From positions 4,266,001 through 4,330,000 of the forward strand of contig NC_008554.1 of the NCBI RefSeq assembly GCF_000014965.1: 64,000 nt of DNA, read 5' to 3'. How positions within the stretch are numbered: the stretch's first letter is position 1; each line of letters starts with the position of its first letter. The translations under genes were made by a program, and so were the position numbers. The notes beneath the pieces are model-generated. The model was not told the origin of the DNA, did no database searches, and saw only the letters and a program-made list of their open reading frames with translations. Of this stretch, positions 8,979 through 18,147 are shown one piece after another. Source of the stretch: Syntrophobacter fumaroxidans MPOB (lineage in GTDB: Bacteria > Desulfobacterota > Syntrophobacteria > Syntrophobacterales > Syntrophobacteraceae).

Positions 8979-10277
8979 ATGAAAAGTCGGCCCGATTCCA
9001 GGCTCGATCTGATCGTCATCGGCGGCGGCCTTGCCGGCACCGCCGCCGCTTGTCTTGCAACGACACGAGGACTCAGCGTCGCCCGGGTCGCTGCAAACGC
9101 CGGCGGGCTGGCCTTTGCCGGCGGTCCGCTGGATCTTCTGGGAGTATACCCGCCGCGGGAGCAAATGGTCCGGGACGATCCCTGGGAAGGTATCTCCGCC
9201 CTGATCGAGGGATCACCCCGACACCCGTATGCCGTACTCGGGGTTGACGCCGTCCGTCGGGCGATGGGGGAGTTTCTCGCTTTCGCGGATTCAGCCGGCC
9301 TGCGCTATTGCGGCATGGCGGAACGGAACGTGACCATTGCCACGGCCGTGGGAACCCTCAAAACCGCCTACCGTGTCCCACGATCCATGTGGCGCGGGGT
9401 GACGGCCCTTCAGGATCGCCTCCCCACGCTGATCGTCGATTTCGAGGGCATGAAGGATTTCAGCGCGGCGGCGATGGTCGAAGTGCTGCGATCCCGATGG
9501 CCGCGGCTCCAGGCCTTGCGCGTTACGTTTCCCGTCCGTTTTCCGGGAATTGACCGCCACAACCCGCTCCTCGCCGAGGCGCTCGAATCCTCGGAAATCC
9601 GGGCGAAGCTTGCCGAGGCCATCCGCCCGCACCTGTCCGGGGTCCTCATGGTCGGGATGCCGGCAGTGCTCGGGATTCGGGCCGGAGACCGCGTCGTCGC
9701 CGACCTGGAAGAACGCCTGGGAGTGGGGATTTTCGAAATTCCCACGATGCCGCCTTCAGTTCCGGGCATTCGACTGCAGAGCGCGATGGAGGAAGCCCTC
9801 CGGAAAAGGGGTGTCCAAATCTTCGACGGAAGGCGGGTGCTTTGCGCCCGGACCGAGGAGCGCCTCTGTGCGGGAATCACCGTCGGCGGGGCGGGGGAGT
9901 GGCATGAAACGATGGAGGCACAGGGGATCATCCTGGCCACCGGACGTTTTCTGGGAGGCGGTCTGAGCGCTTCGCGAGACGGGATTTCGGAGGCCCTGTT
10001 CGGCCTGCCCGTTGTGCAGCCGCCATCGAGGGATCGGTGGCACCGCGGTTCTTTCCTGGATCCGCGGGGGCATCCGGTCAACGAAGCCGGGTTGGCGATC
10101 GACGATCGTTTCAGGCCGCTGGGGGAAGACGGCAGTTTCGCCTTCGAAAACGTGTTTGCGGCGGGTTCGATCCTGGCGCACCAGGATTGGGTACGAACCA
10201 AGTCAGGCGCCGGGCTTGCCGTTTCGACCGCCCATGGCGCGGTCGAAGGTTTCCTCCGATACCGCTCCGGCAAATGA
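8979..10277 (+). CDS. glpB: Anaerobic glycerol-3-phosphate dehydrogenase subunit B
   Basis: 432 residues with an N-terminal FAD/NAD Rossmann motif ([17 protein letters not shown]) and GlpB-specific features: FAGGPLDLLGVYPP near residue 50, GTLKTAYRVPRSMW near 125 and the C-terminal AGSILAHQDWVRTKSGAGLAVSTAHGA. GlpB forms the GlpAB dimer that oxidises sn-glycerol-3-phosphate to dihydroxyacetone phosphate, passing electrons via GlpC to quinone. Unusually it is not in glpABC order: it follows an ABC importer, and glpA lies convergent downstream. No glpC is in the window. The TGA stop abuts the palindromic repeat at 10278. Confidence 0.9.
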   Translation: MKSRPDSRLDLIVIGGGLAGTAAACLATTRGLSVARVAANAGGLAFAGGPLDLLGVYPPREQMVRDDPWEGISALIEGSPRHPYAVLGVDAVRRAMGEFLAFADSAGLRYCGMAERNVTIATAVGTLKTAYRVPRSMWRGVTALQDRLPTLIVDFEGMKDFSAAAMVEVLRSRWPRLQALRVTFPVRFPGIDRHNPLLAEALESSEIRAKLAEAIRPHLSGVLMVGMPAVLGIRAGDRVVADLEERLGVGIFEIPTMPPSVPGIRLQSAMEEALRKRGVQIFDGRRVLCARTEERLCAGITVGGAGEWHETMEAQGIILATGRFLGGGLSASRDGISEALFGLPVVQPPSRDRWHRGSFLDPRGHPVNEAGLAIDDRFRPLGEDGSFAFENVFAAGSILAHQDWVRTKSGAGLAVSTAHGAVEGFLRYRSGK

Positions 10278-10336
10278 TAAGGATTTACCTGGAAAATAGA
10301 TTCACCCGGGAGTCTATTTTCCAGGTAACTTCGTAT
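10278..10336. repeat. Short palindromic MITE-like repeat (copy A), possible bidirectional terminator
   Basis: 59-bp near-palindrome beginning TAAGGATTTACCTGG and ending CCAGGTAACTTCGTA. Its centre pairs AAAATAGA-TTC with GGGAGTCTATTTT, a stem ending in A/T runs on both strands, so it can terminate both convergent genes. It begins on the base after the glpB stop and matches copy D (34090) and the outer arms of copy E (50347). Confidence 0.85.
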
Positions 10337-10443
10337 AAGATCGTCGCGACCCGGGCGCGCCGATCATCCTGCTCTCCGGCGGCTCCCCGCGGGGCAGCGG
10401 CCTTCCCGATCGGCGATTCCGCATCGGAGCCCGAGAATCTTCT

Positions 10444-12021
10444 CTACCGAAGCGATTCCAGGTTGAACAGTCCGCAATGAACGGCTTCCTGGAGTTCTTC
10501 CCGTGCCAGTTGCCCTCCCCAGAGCACCGGCCGAAGGCCCTTCCATCGTGCTTCGAGAAAAGCCCGCAAGTCCCGGATGCCTCCATCCTTTTCGAATGCG
10601 CCGAGATCGTAGAGAAACGCCATGGTCCTGAGGCCGCAGAAAGCTCCCTGGCAGGAGCCTTTGCCCATGCGGCTGTGCAGCCGGATGGTATCGAGATCGA
10701 CGGTTTCGGAGTCGGCCCGGAGTCGGGCGACGATTTGGGCGATGGCGCTTGCGGGCACCATTTCGCACTCGCAAAGCAAGGCGTCGTCCGGTTTCTTCTT
10801 GCGCAGCCAGATCACCGGCGCCAGCCCTGCCTCGACCCACTTGTTCTCGGCGGCGTTCGGCAGCGGCACCCCCCGCGTGAGGCAGGGGGGATTCACTCCC
10901 AGGCGCCTGCAAACCAAGTCCGCGGCTTCTTCGGCGGTCAGCCGGTAGGTGGTCAGCTTTCCCCCCATGATCGTCAGGAAATTGGCGATGCCGTTTTTTT
11001 CGTGGTCGAGGAGCTGAAAGCCGCGGCTGGCGACGCGGTCGTCGGCGGCCGCATGCCCGCCGGCCAGCGGCCTGACTCCCGCGAAGGCCCGCACCAGGCA
11101 GGTTCCGAGCACGGCCGGGAACATCTTGGACGCTTCCTTCACGAGGAAGTCCACTTCCCCGGTTTCCGTTCGCAGGGACTCGATGTCGCTCACGCGGACG
11201 GATGTGGTCCCCATGAGGGAAACCGTACCGCCCGGCGCCACGATATCACCGTCGGACGGGGGACGCAGCCGGTTGACCACGCGATCGGATATCCTGAGCT
11301 GAGAGATCAGCATGCTGCCTTTGGACCACAGAAGGGGCATTTCAAGCCCGATAAGCCCGGCAACTTTGCCCACCCAGGGGCCGGCGGCGTTCACGACCTG
11401 CTCCGCCTCGACCTCGACCTCCTCCCCCGTCCGAAGCAAACGGATTCGAACGGCCTCAATGCGGTTGCCGCGTCGTGCCATCCCGACGACCTGCGCGTGG
11501 GTCATCAGGCGGGCGCCGTGGGTTGCCGCATCGGCCATGTTCTCAAAGGACAGCCGGAAGGGATCGACCGTTGCATCCTCAACGCGGTAAGCTGCAATGA
11601 TGTCCTCCGTCAAGCCCGGCTCAAGCTCCCGGGCTTCCAGCCGGTCCACCGCCTCAACCGGGATCCCGCTTCGTTCGCAATACAGCGGAAAATCGGCGAT
11701 ATAGCGCTCGTCGTCCCCCGCGACGGCAACGAAGAGACCGCCGGTATCCTCGATGCACGCGGGCGCCAATTGTTTCAGCAGGATGGATTCCGCCCGGCAT
11801 TCCCGCGCGGTGACCGGATCGTTGGAAACATAGCGCGCCCCGCTGTGGAGCAACCCCTGATTGGCGCCCGACGCACCCGAGTTGATGTGCCCCTTTTCCA
11901 CCACGATGCATTCCAGGCCGCGCAAAGCCAGATCGCGGGCCAGGCCCGTGCCTGCGATTCCGCCGCCCACAATCAACACCTGCGTCTTCAGCCTGCCTCC
12001 GGAACCATTCATTTCGTCCAC
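10444..12021 (-). CDS. glpA: Anaerobic glycerol-3-phosphate dehydrogenase subunit A
   Basis: 525 residues with an N-terminal FAD motif (VLIVGGGIAGTGLARDLALRG), the GlpA/GlpD pattern GASGANQGLLHSGARYV, TVDPFRLSFENM, AFAGVRPLA and GGKLTTYRLTAEEAADLVC, and a C-terminal BFD-like [2Fe-2S] domain with Cys in LLCECEM and GKGSCQGAFCG. Length and domain order match GlpA. It catalyses glycerol-3-phosphate oxidation together with GlpB. The start at 12021 (MDEMNGSGG) could also be the ATG three codons on. It is transcribed toward glpB rather than with it. Confidence 0.92.
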   Translation of the reverse strand: MDEMNGSGGRLKTQVLIVGGGIAGTGLARDLALRGLECIVVEKGHINSGASGANQGLLHSGARYVSNDPVTARECRAESILLKQLAPACIEDTGGLFVAVAGDDERYIADFPLYCERSGIPVEAVDRLEARELEPGLTEDIIAAYRVEDATVDPFRLSFENMADAATHGARLMTHAQVVGMARRGNRIEAVRIRLLRTGEEVEVEAEQVVNAAGPWVGKVAGLIGLEMPLLWSKGSMLISQLRISDRVVNRLRPPSDGDIVAPGGTVSLMGTTSVRVSDIESLRTETGEVDFLVKEASKMFPAVLGTCLVRAFAGVRPLAGGHAAADDRVASRGFQLLDHEKNGIANFLTIMGGKLTTYRLTAEEAADLVCRRLGVNPPCLTRGVPLPNAAENKWVEAGLAPVIWLRKKKPDDALLCECEMVPASAIAQIVARLRADSETVDLDTIRLHSRMGKGSCQGAFCGLRTMAFLYDLGAFEKDGGIRDLRAFLEARWKGLRPVLWGGQLAREELQEAVHCGLFNLESLR

Positions 12022-12690
12022 CTTCTGTCGAGAGGCCTTGCGCCGTTATGCCGTTGCCCCCGCGTCCGTCATCGCGGGCGAGCGTGAGCCGCGGGGCCGC
12101 CCGCGAGAATGGAAGCACCGCAAGCTTCACCTCGAATCCCCGGCTCAATAGGAGGCACGAAAGTCCGCGACGTCATTCACGAGCGGGGCAGGCCGGAGTA
12201 TCCTCGGAAACCGGCCTCCAGCAACGGTTCGTCATTCCGCCGGGTGAGGGGGCCCGGAAGACGACCCGCCCCCCCCCGGTTTCCGCCCGAATGACGAATG
12301 CATTCTCTCATAAAAGCCGGAACGATAAAACTATTGCGAAATGACCGGCTCTCTCCTATGGTCTCAACGGCATCCGCTCCGCCGGGCCGGGCCGCGTGAA
12401 GCACGCGGCGGACGGAAAGCCCCGACGGAGGCGCCGGCGATGACGTATTCGACTTGAGTTGAGCGATTCGAACGCCCGGAACGCCTGTTCGGGCGGGTGC
12501 AAAACCCGCCCCTGCGAGAGGTTGACCTGTCCCGTTGGACAGGGGACGGGTTCATCCCCGCACGCGGGGCATCGTGTTTCTATCGCCTCGTGCGAGGCGT
12601 CGCTCAATTTGGATTCGACTCCAAGGCAGCCGGTGGGCCTTCCCTCGGGGTTCGGCCCGCGGGCGGCAGACCCGCCACGGGGAGCACGTG
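12022..12690. other. Intergenic region between divergent glpA and the HAD gene
   Basis: About 0.67 kb, no supported gene. It contains a strong GGGCGGGT/ACCCGCCC hairpin near 12494-12514 of the kind common in intergenic repeats, and inverted repeats near 12534-12551 (TGTCCCGTTGGACA) and 12558-12569. Confidence 0.5.
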
Positions 12691-13494
12691 ATGATTGCAT
12701 CGATCCGTGCCATCGACGTCGAGACTGCGAGGAACCTCAAGGGGATATTCTTCGACATCGACGACACTTTCACCACAAACGGGAAGATCCCGGCGGTCGC
12801 CTACCAGGGGCTGTGGACTTTGAAGGAATCCGGCCTGAAAGTCGTTCCCATCACCGGAAGGCCGGCGGGCTGGTGCGATCATATCGCCCGCATGTGGCCC
12901 GTGGACGCCGTCGTGGGGGAAAACGGGGCTTTCTATTTCCGGTTCGACGAGCGGGCGGGAAAGCTCACAAAACGCTTCCTGGACCCGGCCCCGGTCCGCT
13001 GCGAAAAGCGAGTCCTGCTGCAGGCCGTCGAAAAGGATGTCCTCAGCTCGGTGCCCGGCACGGCTCTCGCCTCCGATCAGCCATACCGGGAGACCGATCT
13101 TGCCATCGATTTCCGTGAAGACGTGGAGCCTCTGGGCTGGCCGGCGGTCGAGCGCATCTGCGCCGTCTTCCGAAAGCACGGCGCGACCTGCAAGGTCTCC
13201 TCGATCCACGTGAACGGCTGGTTCGGAGATTACAACAAGCTCCACATGACGCGAATCATGGCCAACGAGCTCTGGGGCGTCGACCTTGAGGCGGACCGGC
13301 GCTTTTACCTGTTTTGCGGAGATTCTCCCAACGATGAACCGATGTTCGAATTCTTCCCGCACAGCGCGGGGGTTCGCAACGTGCTTCAATTCGCCGACCG
13401 GATGAGCCGGCTGCCGGCGTTCGTGGCGGATCGCGAAGGCGGCGCGGGATTCGCGGAAATCGCCGAAACCGTTCTCTCTCTCAGGGCGACCTGA
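12691..13494 (+). CDS. HAD-superfamily (class IIB-like) phosphatase
   Basis: 267 residues from ATG 12691, preceded by GGGGAG. Motif I is FFDIDDTFT (nucleophile Asp22, acid/base Asp24), motif II lies in VVPITGRPAG, and motif IV is FCGDSPNDEPMF. The cap sits between, as in Cof/sucrose-phosphatase/mannosyl-3-phosphoglycerate-phosphatase-like enzymes. It should hydrolyse a phosphoester, probably of a sugar or polyol, in the cytosol; the substrate is unknown. It stands alone on the plus strand with a 261-bp gap to the convergent MFS gene. Confidence 0.8.
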   Translation: MIASIRAIDVETARNLKGIFFDIDDTFTTNGKIPAVAYQGLWTLKESGLKVVPITGRPAGWCDHIARMWPVDAVVGENGAFYFRFDERAGKLTKRFLDPAPVRCEKRVLLQAVEKDVLSSVPGTALASDQPYRETDLAIDFREDVEPLGWPAVERICAVFRKHGATCKVSSIHVNGWFGDYNKLHMTRIMANELWGVDLEADRRFYLFCGDSPNDEPMFEFFPHSAGVRNVLQFADRMSRLPAFVADREGGAGFAEIAETVLSLRAT

Positions 13495-13755
13495 AAAACC
13501 CGGCCGCCGTGACGGTGACGGTTGGCTCGATGTGTTCGCGCGGGATTCCGTCCTTCGTGTGAAAACACGGCGGTTGTGCCCTTGGATCGCCATGATCGGC
13601 GGTCACAACGAACTGCGACAATGTGTCGTTCCAGGGCATTTTCATCTCGAATCCTCACGGCCTGTGCGCCATCTGTATCGCCGCATTCCGAAAAGCTTCT
13701 TGAGATCGCGTCTCATGCGGATTTGTGAAAAGTGTAGATCTGACCCCCGGACCGT

Positions 13756-15045
13756 CTACCGGAGTCCTCCGGCCATCCGCACCGCTTCCGGGCGCCGCTT
13801 CAACCACCAACTCATCAAAGGCCCCGGAAGGGCTCCCAGCCCAAGGCTGGTCCATGCCAGGCCCCAGGCCAGGCTCGCCGGAGCCGAAGGAACTCCCCGC
13901 ACCGTATCCAGAACCAAACCGAAAACCCACGGACTGACGGCGCCCGCGCTGAATCCCAGGGCCGAACGGACGGCGTAGGCGGCCCCGATATGGCGCGGTT
14001 CCACAAGCTCGGTGAGCGCGGTCGAGTAGATGGCCGAGTCGGCGATGGAAGTGAGGTTGTAGAAGGCGGCGACCGCGAACAGGACGAGGAGCGGCCAGCC
14101 GATCATCCAGCCGAAGCTGAAGGAGATTGCAAGGCTGATGCAGGAAAAGAGCAGGATGGTAAAGGATCTTCCCCATCGGTCGGACATGTCCCCGCCGATG
14201 AGACTGCCCAGCATGCTCGTCAGGTAGGTGAAGCCGGAAAGGAGTGCGCCGACCTCGATGGCCTTCGCGGGCGACGCATCGTATCCCGCGCTCAGCTGTG
14301 TCGCCGCGCCGAGGTAAGCGGGCAACCAGGCCCACATGCCGAGGAGCTCCCAGTTGTGGAAGGTGTAGGCCAGCATGGAGAGGAGGGCGGGCTTGTTCTT
14401 CAGCACGGCCGGCACGGCACGCCAGACATCCCGCTTGCTTTGAACGGCGTGAACGACGTTGGGTGTGTCGCGCAGGGCATAGAGGGAGACCGCGAGTCCC
14501 ACGGCGGGCATCGAGCAGTTTGCGGCCAGGGAAAGGCGCCAGCCGCCGATGGGGAAAAGCCGGCTGGAAAGCATCAGCGACAGGGCATAGCCGAGGGAGG
14601 CGGCGGCCAGGTAAAACCCCATGGCCCGTCCGCGTGTGGAAGGTGAAAAGCGTTCGGCGATGAGCGTCAAACCGGGTGTATAGGAGCCTCCGGAACAGAG
14701 TCCCGCCAGCCCGTAGAGGACCGCCCCGGATATGAAATCGGATGCGAACAGCGCAAAAACGAGCGCGCTGACGCCGGCGGCGACGGCGCTCCACAGGTAG
14801 GTCCGCTTTGCGCCGAAGCGGTCGCCCAGGAAACCGACGGCGAAAAGCGAGATCAGGAAGCCGAGATGATAGGCGGACTGAACCATCCCGGCCTGCGTGG
14901 CGTTCATCGTCCAGTCGCTCATCAGGAGCGGCAGGGCGGCCGAATAGGCCGTGAAGATGAAGCTGAAGCCCAGGCGGGCGGTACACAAGAGCGCGAGCCA
15001 GCGGAGATCGCCGCCATGCGCCGCAGCTTGTCGGGACGGCCTCAA
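13756..15045 (-). CDS. Major facilitator superfamily transporter
   Basis: 429 residues, about 12 hydrophobic segments, with the MFS loop 2-3 signature GFLGDRFGAKR near residue 72 and a second-half counterpart GGDMSDRWGRS. The frame opens with TTG at 15045, which has GGAAAGG seven bases upstream; no ATG occurs in this frame for the next 40 residues, so the TTG start is credible. It is the last gene of a minus-strand set with a methyltransferase and a 34-codon ORF. The substrate is unknown. Confidence 0.82.
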   Translation of the reverse strand: MRPSRQAAAHGGDLRWLALLCTARLGFSFIFTAYSAALPLLMSDWTMNATQAGMVQSAYHLGFLISLFAVGFLGDRFGAKRTYLWSAVAAGVSALVFALFASDFISGAVLYGLAGLCSGGSYTPGLTLIAERFSPSTRGRAMGFYLAAASLGYALSLMLSSRLFPIGGWRLSLAANCSMPAVGLAVSLYALRDTPNVVHAVQSKRDVWRAVPAVLKNKPALLSMLAYTFHNWELLGMWAWLPAYLGAATQLSAGYDASPAKAIEVGALLSGFTYLTSMLGSLIGGDMSDRWGRSFTILLFSCISLAISFSFGWMIGWPLLVLFAVAAFYNLTSIADSAIYSTALTELVEPRHIGAAYAVRSALGFSAGAVSPWVFGLVLDTVRGVPSAPASLAWGLAWTSLGLGALPGPLMSWWLKRRPEAVRMAGGLR

Positions 15046-15080
15046 TGCGCGTGCCTTTCCATCAGCGTCTCCCGCGGTGT

Positions 15081-15185
15081 TTATCCCGGTGCCTGCAGGA
15101 GCTTGTCCGTCAGTCGCTCCGAGGCGAACACCAGCGATTCCAGGTCAACCATCCGAAGCACGCCGTTATCGAAGAGGAATTTCAC
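15081..15185 (-). CDS. Possible 34-residue small protein
   Basis: GTG at 15185, ten bases after the methyltransferase stop, preceded by GCGGCAAGG, opens a 34-codon frame (starts VKFLFDNGVLRMVDLES, ends LTDKLLQAPG) with a TAA at 15081-15083, 35 bp before the MFS start. The tight spacing in a minus-strand operon, balanced amphipathic composition and acceptable codon use favour a real gene. No family recognised. Confidence 0.4.
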   Translation of the reverse strand: MKFLFDNGVLRMVDLESLVFASERLTDKLLQAPG

Positions 15186-15194
15186 CCTTGCCGC

Positions 15195-15878
15195 TCAATC
15201 CGCCGGTTTCTCCCAGCGGGCGACGAGGAACGCCCCGGTATCCAATCCTCGTGTGTGTCCGTCCTCCTCGATCTCGCGTGCCCGATCCGGGCGGTCGTGT
15301 TTTTGAAAGTGAACGGCGGTCCCGATGCGAGCCGGGATCGGCATGAGCCCGGCCATTTCGGCCGGGGACCTGAAACGCGCGTGCCGGAACAGGGCGTGGC
15401 CTTCCCTGGCCGCGGAAGTTCTCCTGGTCGCCCAGGGGCTCAGGGCGTTCAGGCTTGCGACCACGACGAGCCCACCCGGCCTCGTCACACGAAATAACTC
15501 GGCCACGGCGCCGCGCGCATCGTCGAGAAACTCGATGGCGGTCACCGACACCGTCTTGTCGAAGGCGGCGTCGGCAAAAGGAAGCGTGCGCATATCGCCC
15601 CGGACCATGTGGAAGGGGCGGCCGGTCGCTTTGTTCCCGGCGCGCCTCAGCATGGGGAGCGAGAGCTCGAGTCCCGTGACCCGCGCGCCGGCGTCAAGGA
15701 GAACGAGGGTGAAGACCCCGGTGCCGCAACCCACGTCCAGGAGCCGCTCCCCCGGAGCCGGACGGGCCATTTCGAGAAGAAGCCCGGCCTCGTATTCGCG
15801 GACCAGGCTCCCGATGGGACTCTCGAACCACTGATCGTATTTCTCCGGCCATTCGTCGAAAATTTCCGCCATTTCCAA
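15195..15878 (-). CDS. Class I SAM-dependent methyltransferase (UbiE/Methyltransf_11 type)
   Basis: 227 residues with SAM motif I LLDVGCGTGVFTLVLLDAG (about residues 46-64), acidic post-I LELSLPML, motif II-like LPFADAAFDKTVSVTAIEF and motif III VTRPGGLVVVASLN. It transfers a methyl group to an unidentified small molecule. The start MEMAEIFDEW is preceded by a GAGAGG site. It leads the operon with the small ORF and MFS transporter, which could export the methylated product (inference). Confidence 0.85.
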   Translation of the reverse strand: MEMAEIFDEWPEKYDQWFESPIGSLVREYEAGLLLEMARPAPGERLLDVGCGTGVFTLVLLDAGARVTGLELSLPMLRRAGNKATGRPFHMVRGDMRTLPFADAAFDKTVSVTAIEFLDDARGAVAELFRVTRPGGLVVVASLNALSPWATRRTSAAREGHALFRHARFRSPAEMAGLMPIPARIGTAVHFQKHDRPDRAREIEEDGHTRGLDTGAFLVARWEKPAD

Positions 15879-16010
15879 CCTCTCACGACAAAACGGGGCA
15901 GCACGGGAAGCCGATGGACCCGCGGAAAACAGTGCCGGCGGCGGGTTCCGCGATCGCTCGGGTTTCCCCGGCCTTTGCGCGGCTCGAGGCCTCTCCTCCC
16001 GGGACCCCTT

Positions 16011-17471
16011 TCAGATGGAATCCGGCCTGGCCAGGTGGTGCGCGGTGGCCTGTTCGAACTGGTAGGCTATCCGCAGCAGCAGGTCCTCCCGGAAGTGGGG
16101 ACCGAGGATCTGGAGCCCGATGGGCAGTCCTTCTCCTGAGAATCCGCACGGGACGGAGATTCCGGGGACTCCGGCCAGGCTTGCCGGCAGGGTGAGCGCG
16201 TCGTTGAGATACATCTGCAAAGGATCATCGGACTTCTCACCGATCTTGAACGCCGGAACGGGCGCAACCGGTGCCAGGAGCGCATCGAATGAGTCGAACG
16301 CATCGAGGAAATCCTTCCGAATGAGCGTCCGCGCCTGCGAGGCTTTCGTGTAGTAGGCGTCGTAGTATCCGGCGGAGAGGACGTAGGTGCCGAGCATGAT
16401 GCGGCGCTTCACTTCGGCTCCGAACCCCTGAGAGCGGCTCGTCCGGTACATGCCGATCAGGTCACGGGCATCGGGCACCCTCAGACCGTACTTCACCCCG
16501 TCGTAACGGGCGAGATTGGAACTGGCTTCGGCGGGGGCGATGATATAGTACGCGGCGACACCGTATCCGGTGTGCGGCAGGGAAACCTCACCGACTTCCG
16601 CGCCGAGCTGAAGGCAGACGTTGATCGCGCGTTGAACGGAGTCCGCGATCTCGGGGTGCATGCCGTGGACAAAATACTCCTTCGGGATGCCCAGGCGAAG
16701 TCCCTTGATCGGCTCCCGCAGGGATGCGCGGTAATCGGGGACGGGATGGTCCACCGAAGTGGAGTCCCTCCTGTCGTGTCCCGCGATGGCCTGCAGCAGG
16801 ATGGCGGCGTCCTCGACATCCTTGGTGATCGGGCCGATCTGGTCCAGGGACGAGGCAAAAGCCACCAGTCCGAATCGGGAAACCCTTCCATAGGTGGGCT
16901 TCAGACCGACCACCCCACAGAAGGAAGCAGGCTGGCGAATGGAGCCCCCTGTGTCGGTCCCGAGCGAACCCGAGCAAAGATCGGCTGCAACCGCGGCGGC
17001 CGACCCACCGCTCGACCCTCCGGGAACCCGTTCGCGGTCCCATGGGTTGCGCGTGACTCCGTAGGCGGAATTCTCCGTGGACGATCCCATGGCGAATTCG
17101 TCCATGTTCGTCTTGCCGAGAAAAATCGCCCCGGCCTCGCGCAATCGTGCAATGACGGTCCCGTCGTAAGGCGGCACGAAGTTCTCCAGGATGCGTGAGC
17201 CGCAGGTCGTGACCGTCCCCTGCATGCATAGGACGTCCTTGATGGCCAGGGGAATGCCGGCGAGCGGAGAGGCGTGCAGATCCCTCTCGCCTCGGTCGAA
17301 TCGCCCGGCTTCGGCCAGGGAGGACTCCGCCAGAACGGACAGGTAGGAATTGAGGCGCGGGTCCAGCGTTTCAATACGAGTGAGAAAGGAGGTGAGCGTC
17401 TCCGTAACGCTCAACTCCTTGCGCACGAGCAGGTCGTGCAGCTCGTGCATCGTCAGGGCGTATGGTTCCAT
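16011..17471 (-). CDS. gatA: Aspartyl/glutamyl-tRNA(Asn/Gln) amidotransferase subunit A
   Basis: 486 residues, the usual GatA length, from an ATG at 17471 preceded by GAGAGG. The amidase-signature Ser-cisSer-Lys triad is visible: Lys in [10 protein letters not shown], Ser in [17 protein letters not shown] and Ser in [12 protein letters not shown]. GatA releases ammonia from glutamine for GatB to amidate Asp-tRNA(Asn) or Glu-tRNA(Gln). gatC lies 19 bp upstream; gatB is not in the window. Because a GlnRS gene is present at 34898, the complex probably serves mainly Asn-tRNA(Asn) formation (inference). Confidence 0.95.
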   Translation of the reverse strand: MEPYALTMHELHDLLVRKELSVTETLTSFLTRIETLDPRLNSYLSVLAESSLAEAGRFDRGERDLHASPLAGIPLAIKDVLCMQGTVTTCGSRILENFVPPYDGTVIARLREAGAIFLGKTNMDEFAMGSSTENSAYGVTRNPWDRERVPGGSSGGSAAAVAADLCSGSLGTDTGGSIRQPASFCGVVGLKPTYGRVSRFGLVAFASSLDQIGPITKDVEDAAILLQAIAGHDRRDSTSVDHPVPDYRASLREPIKGLRLGIPKEYFVHGMHPEIADSVQRAINVCLQLGAEVGEVSLPHTGYGVAAYYIIAPAEASSNLARYDGVKYGLRVPDARDLIGMYRTSRSQGFGAEVKRRIMLGTYVLSAGYYDAYYTKASQARTLIRKDFLDAFDSFDALLAPVAPVPAFKIGEKSDDPLQMYLNDALTLPASLAGVPGISVPCGFSGEGLPIGLQILGPHFREDLLLRIAYQFEQATAHHLARPDSI

Positions 17472-17490
17472 GAGAGACCTCTCGTTTGAA

Positions 17491-17781
17491 TCAAATGACT
17501 TTGGGAACAACGAAGCTGGCCCCGTCCGTTTCCGGAGCGTTCGCCAGCGTGTCTCGACGCTCCAGGGACGGCTGCACTTCGTCGGCACGGAATACGTTCC
17601 GGAGCTGAATGGCGTGAGTCGTGGGGGGAACGCCTTCCGTGTTCAGTTCGTTCAGCGTTTCCATGTACTCCAATATCCGGTTCATCTGCTCGGTCATGCG
17701 CATTTCTTCGCGCTCGCTCAGTTCGAGCCGCGCCAAACCGGCAACGTGCCTCACTTCATCCCTGCTGATCTTCTCTTGCAT
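17491..17781 (-). CDS. gatC: Aspartyl/glutamyl-tRNA amidotransferase subunit C
   Basis: 96 residues with the GatC pattern: [46 protein letters not shown] and the C-terminal [24 protein letters not shown]. It stabilises GatA-GatB folding. Normal length; first gene of gatCA. Confidence 0.95.
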   Translation of the reverse strand: MQEKISRDEVRHVAGLARLELSEREEMRMTEQMNRILEYMETLNELNTEGVPPTTHAIQLRNVFRADEVQPSLERRDTLANAPETDGASFVVPKVI

Positions 17782-18147
17782 ATCGAGTTCCTGCTTCTAT
17801 GGGTGCGTTCCGTCCTGTATGCCGGGCACGATCCCCGAGCGGAGACGGACAAGGGCGGCCCCGCAAAGTGTGCCGCCGTTGACCGGGCTACCCGCTGGAG
17901 CCGGAGAATTCAACCGTCATTCCGGCGGGGCCTGAGACCGCGAAATTCCGACAATCGTGCAATCCCGCCTTCGTGGGGAAATGCAGCCCTCATTTCGGCC
18001 GAAAACCGGGGGGCGGGCTGTTTGTTCCTCCCTCCCTCGCAACGATGACGTTGACGATTCTCATGATTCGTTGTGCCATCCGACCATGGCGCACCGCCGG
18101 CACGGCCGGCGTTTCCCCTTCACGGTGCCAGCGGCCGCCGTCGTGAT
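17782..18147. other. Intergenic region upstream of gatC
   Basis: About 0.37 kb with no gene seen. It separates gatC from the next minus-strand gene and should contain the gatCA promoter. Confidence 0.5.

Noticed and set aside
7116-9164. 682-codon minus-strand frame opposite the permease
   Set aside because: Antisense to a conserved ABC permease with good motifs; translation is rich in His/Asp/Arg without recognisable folds.
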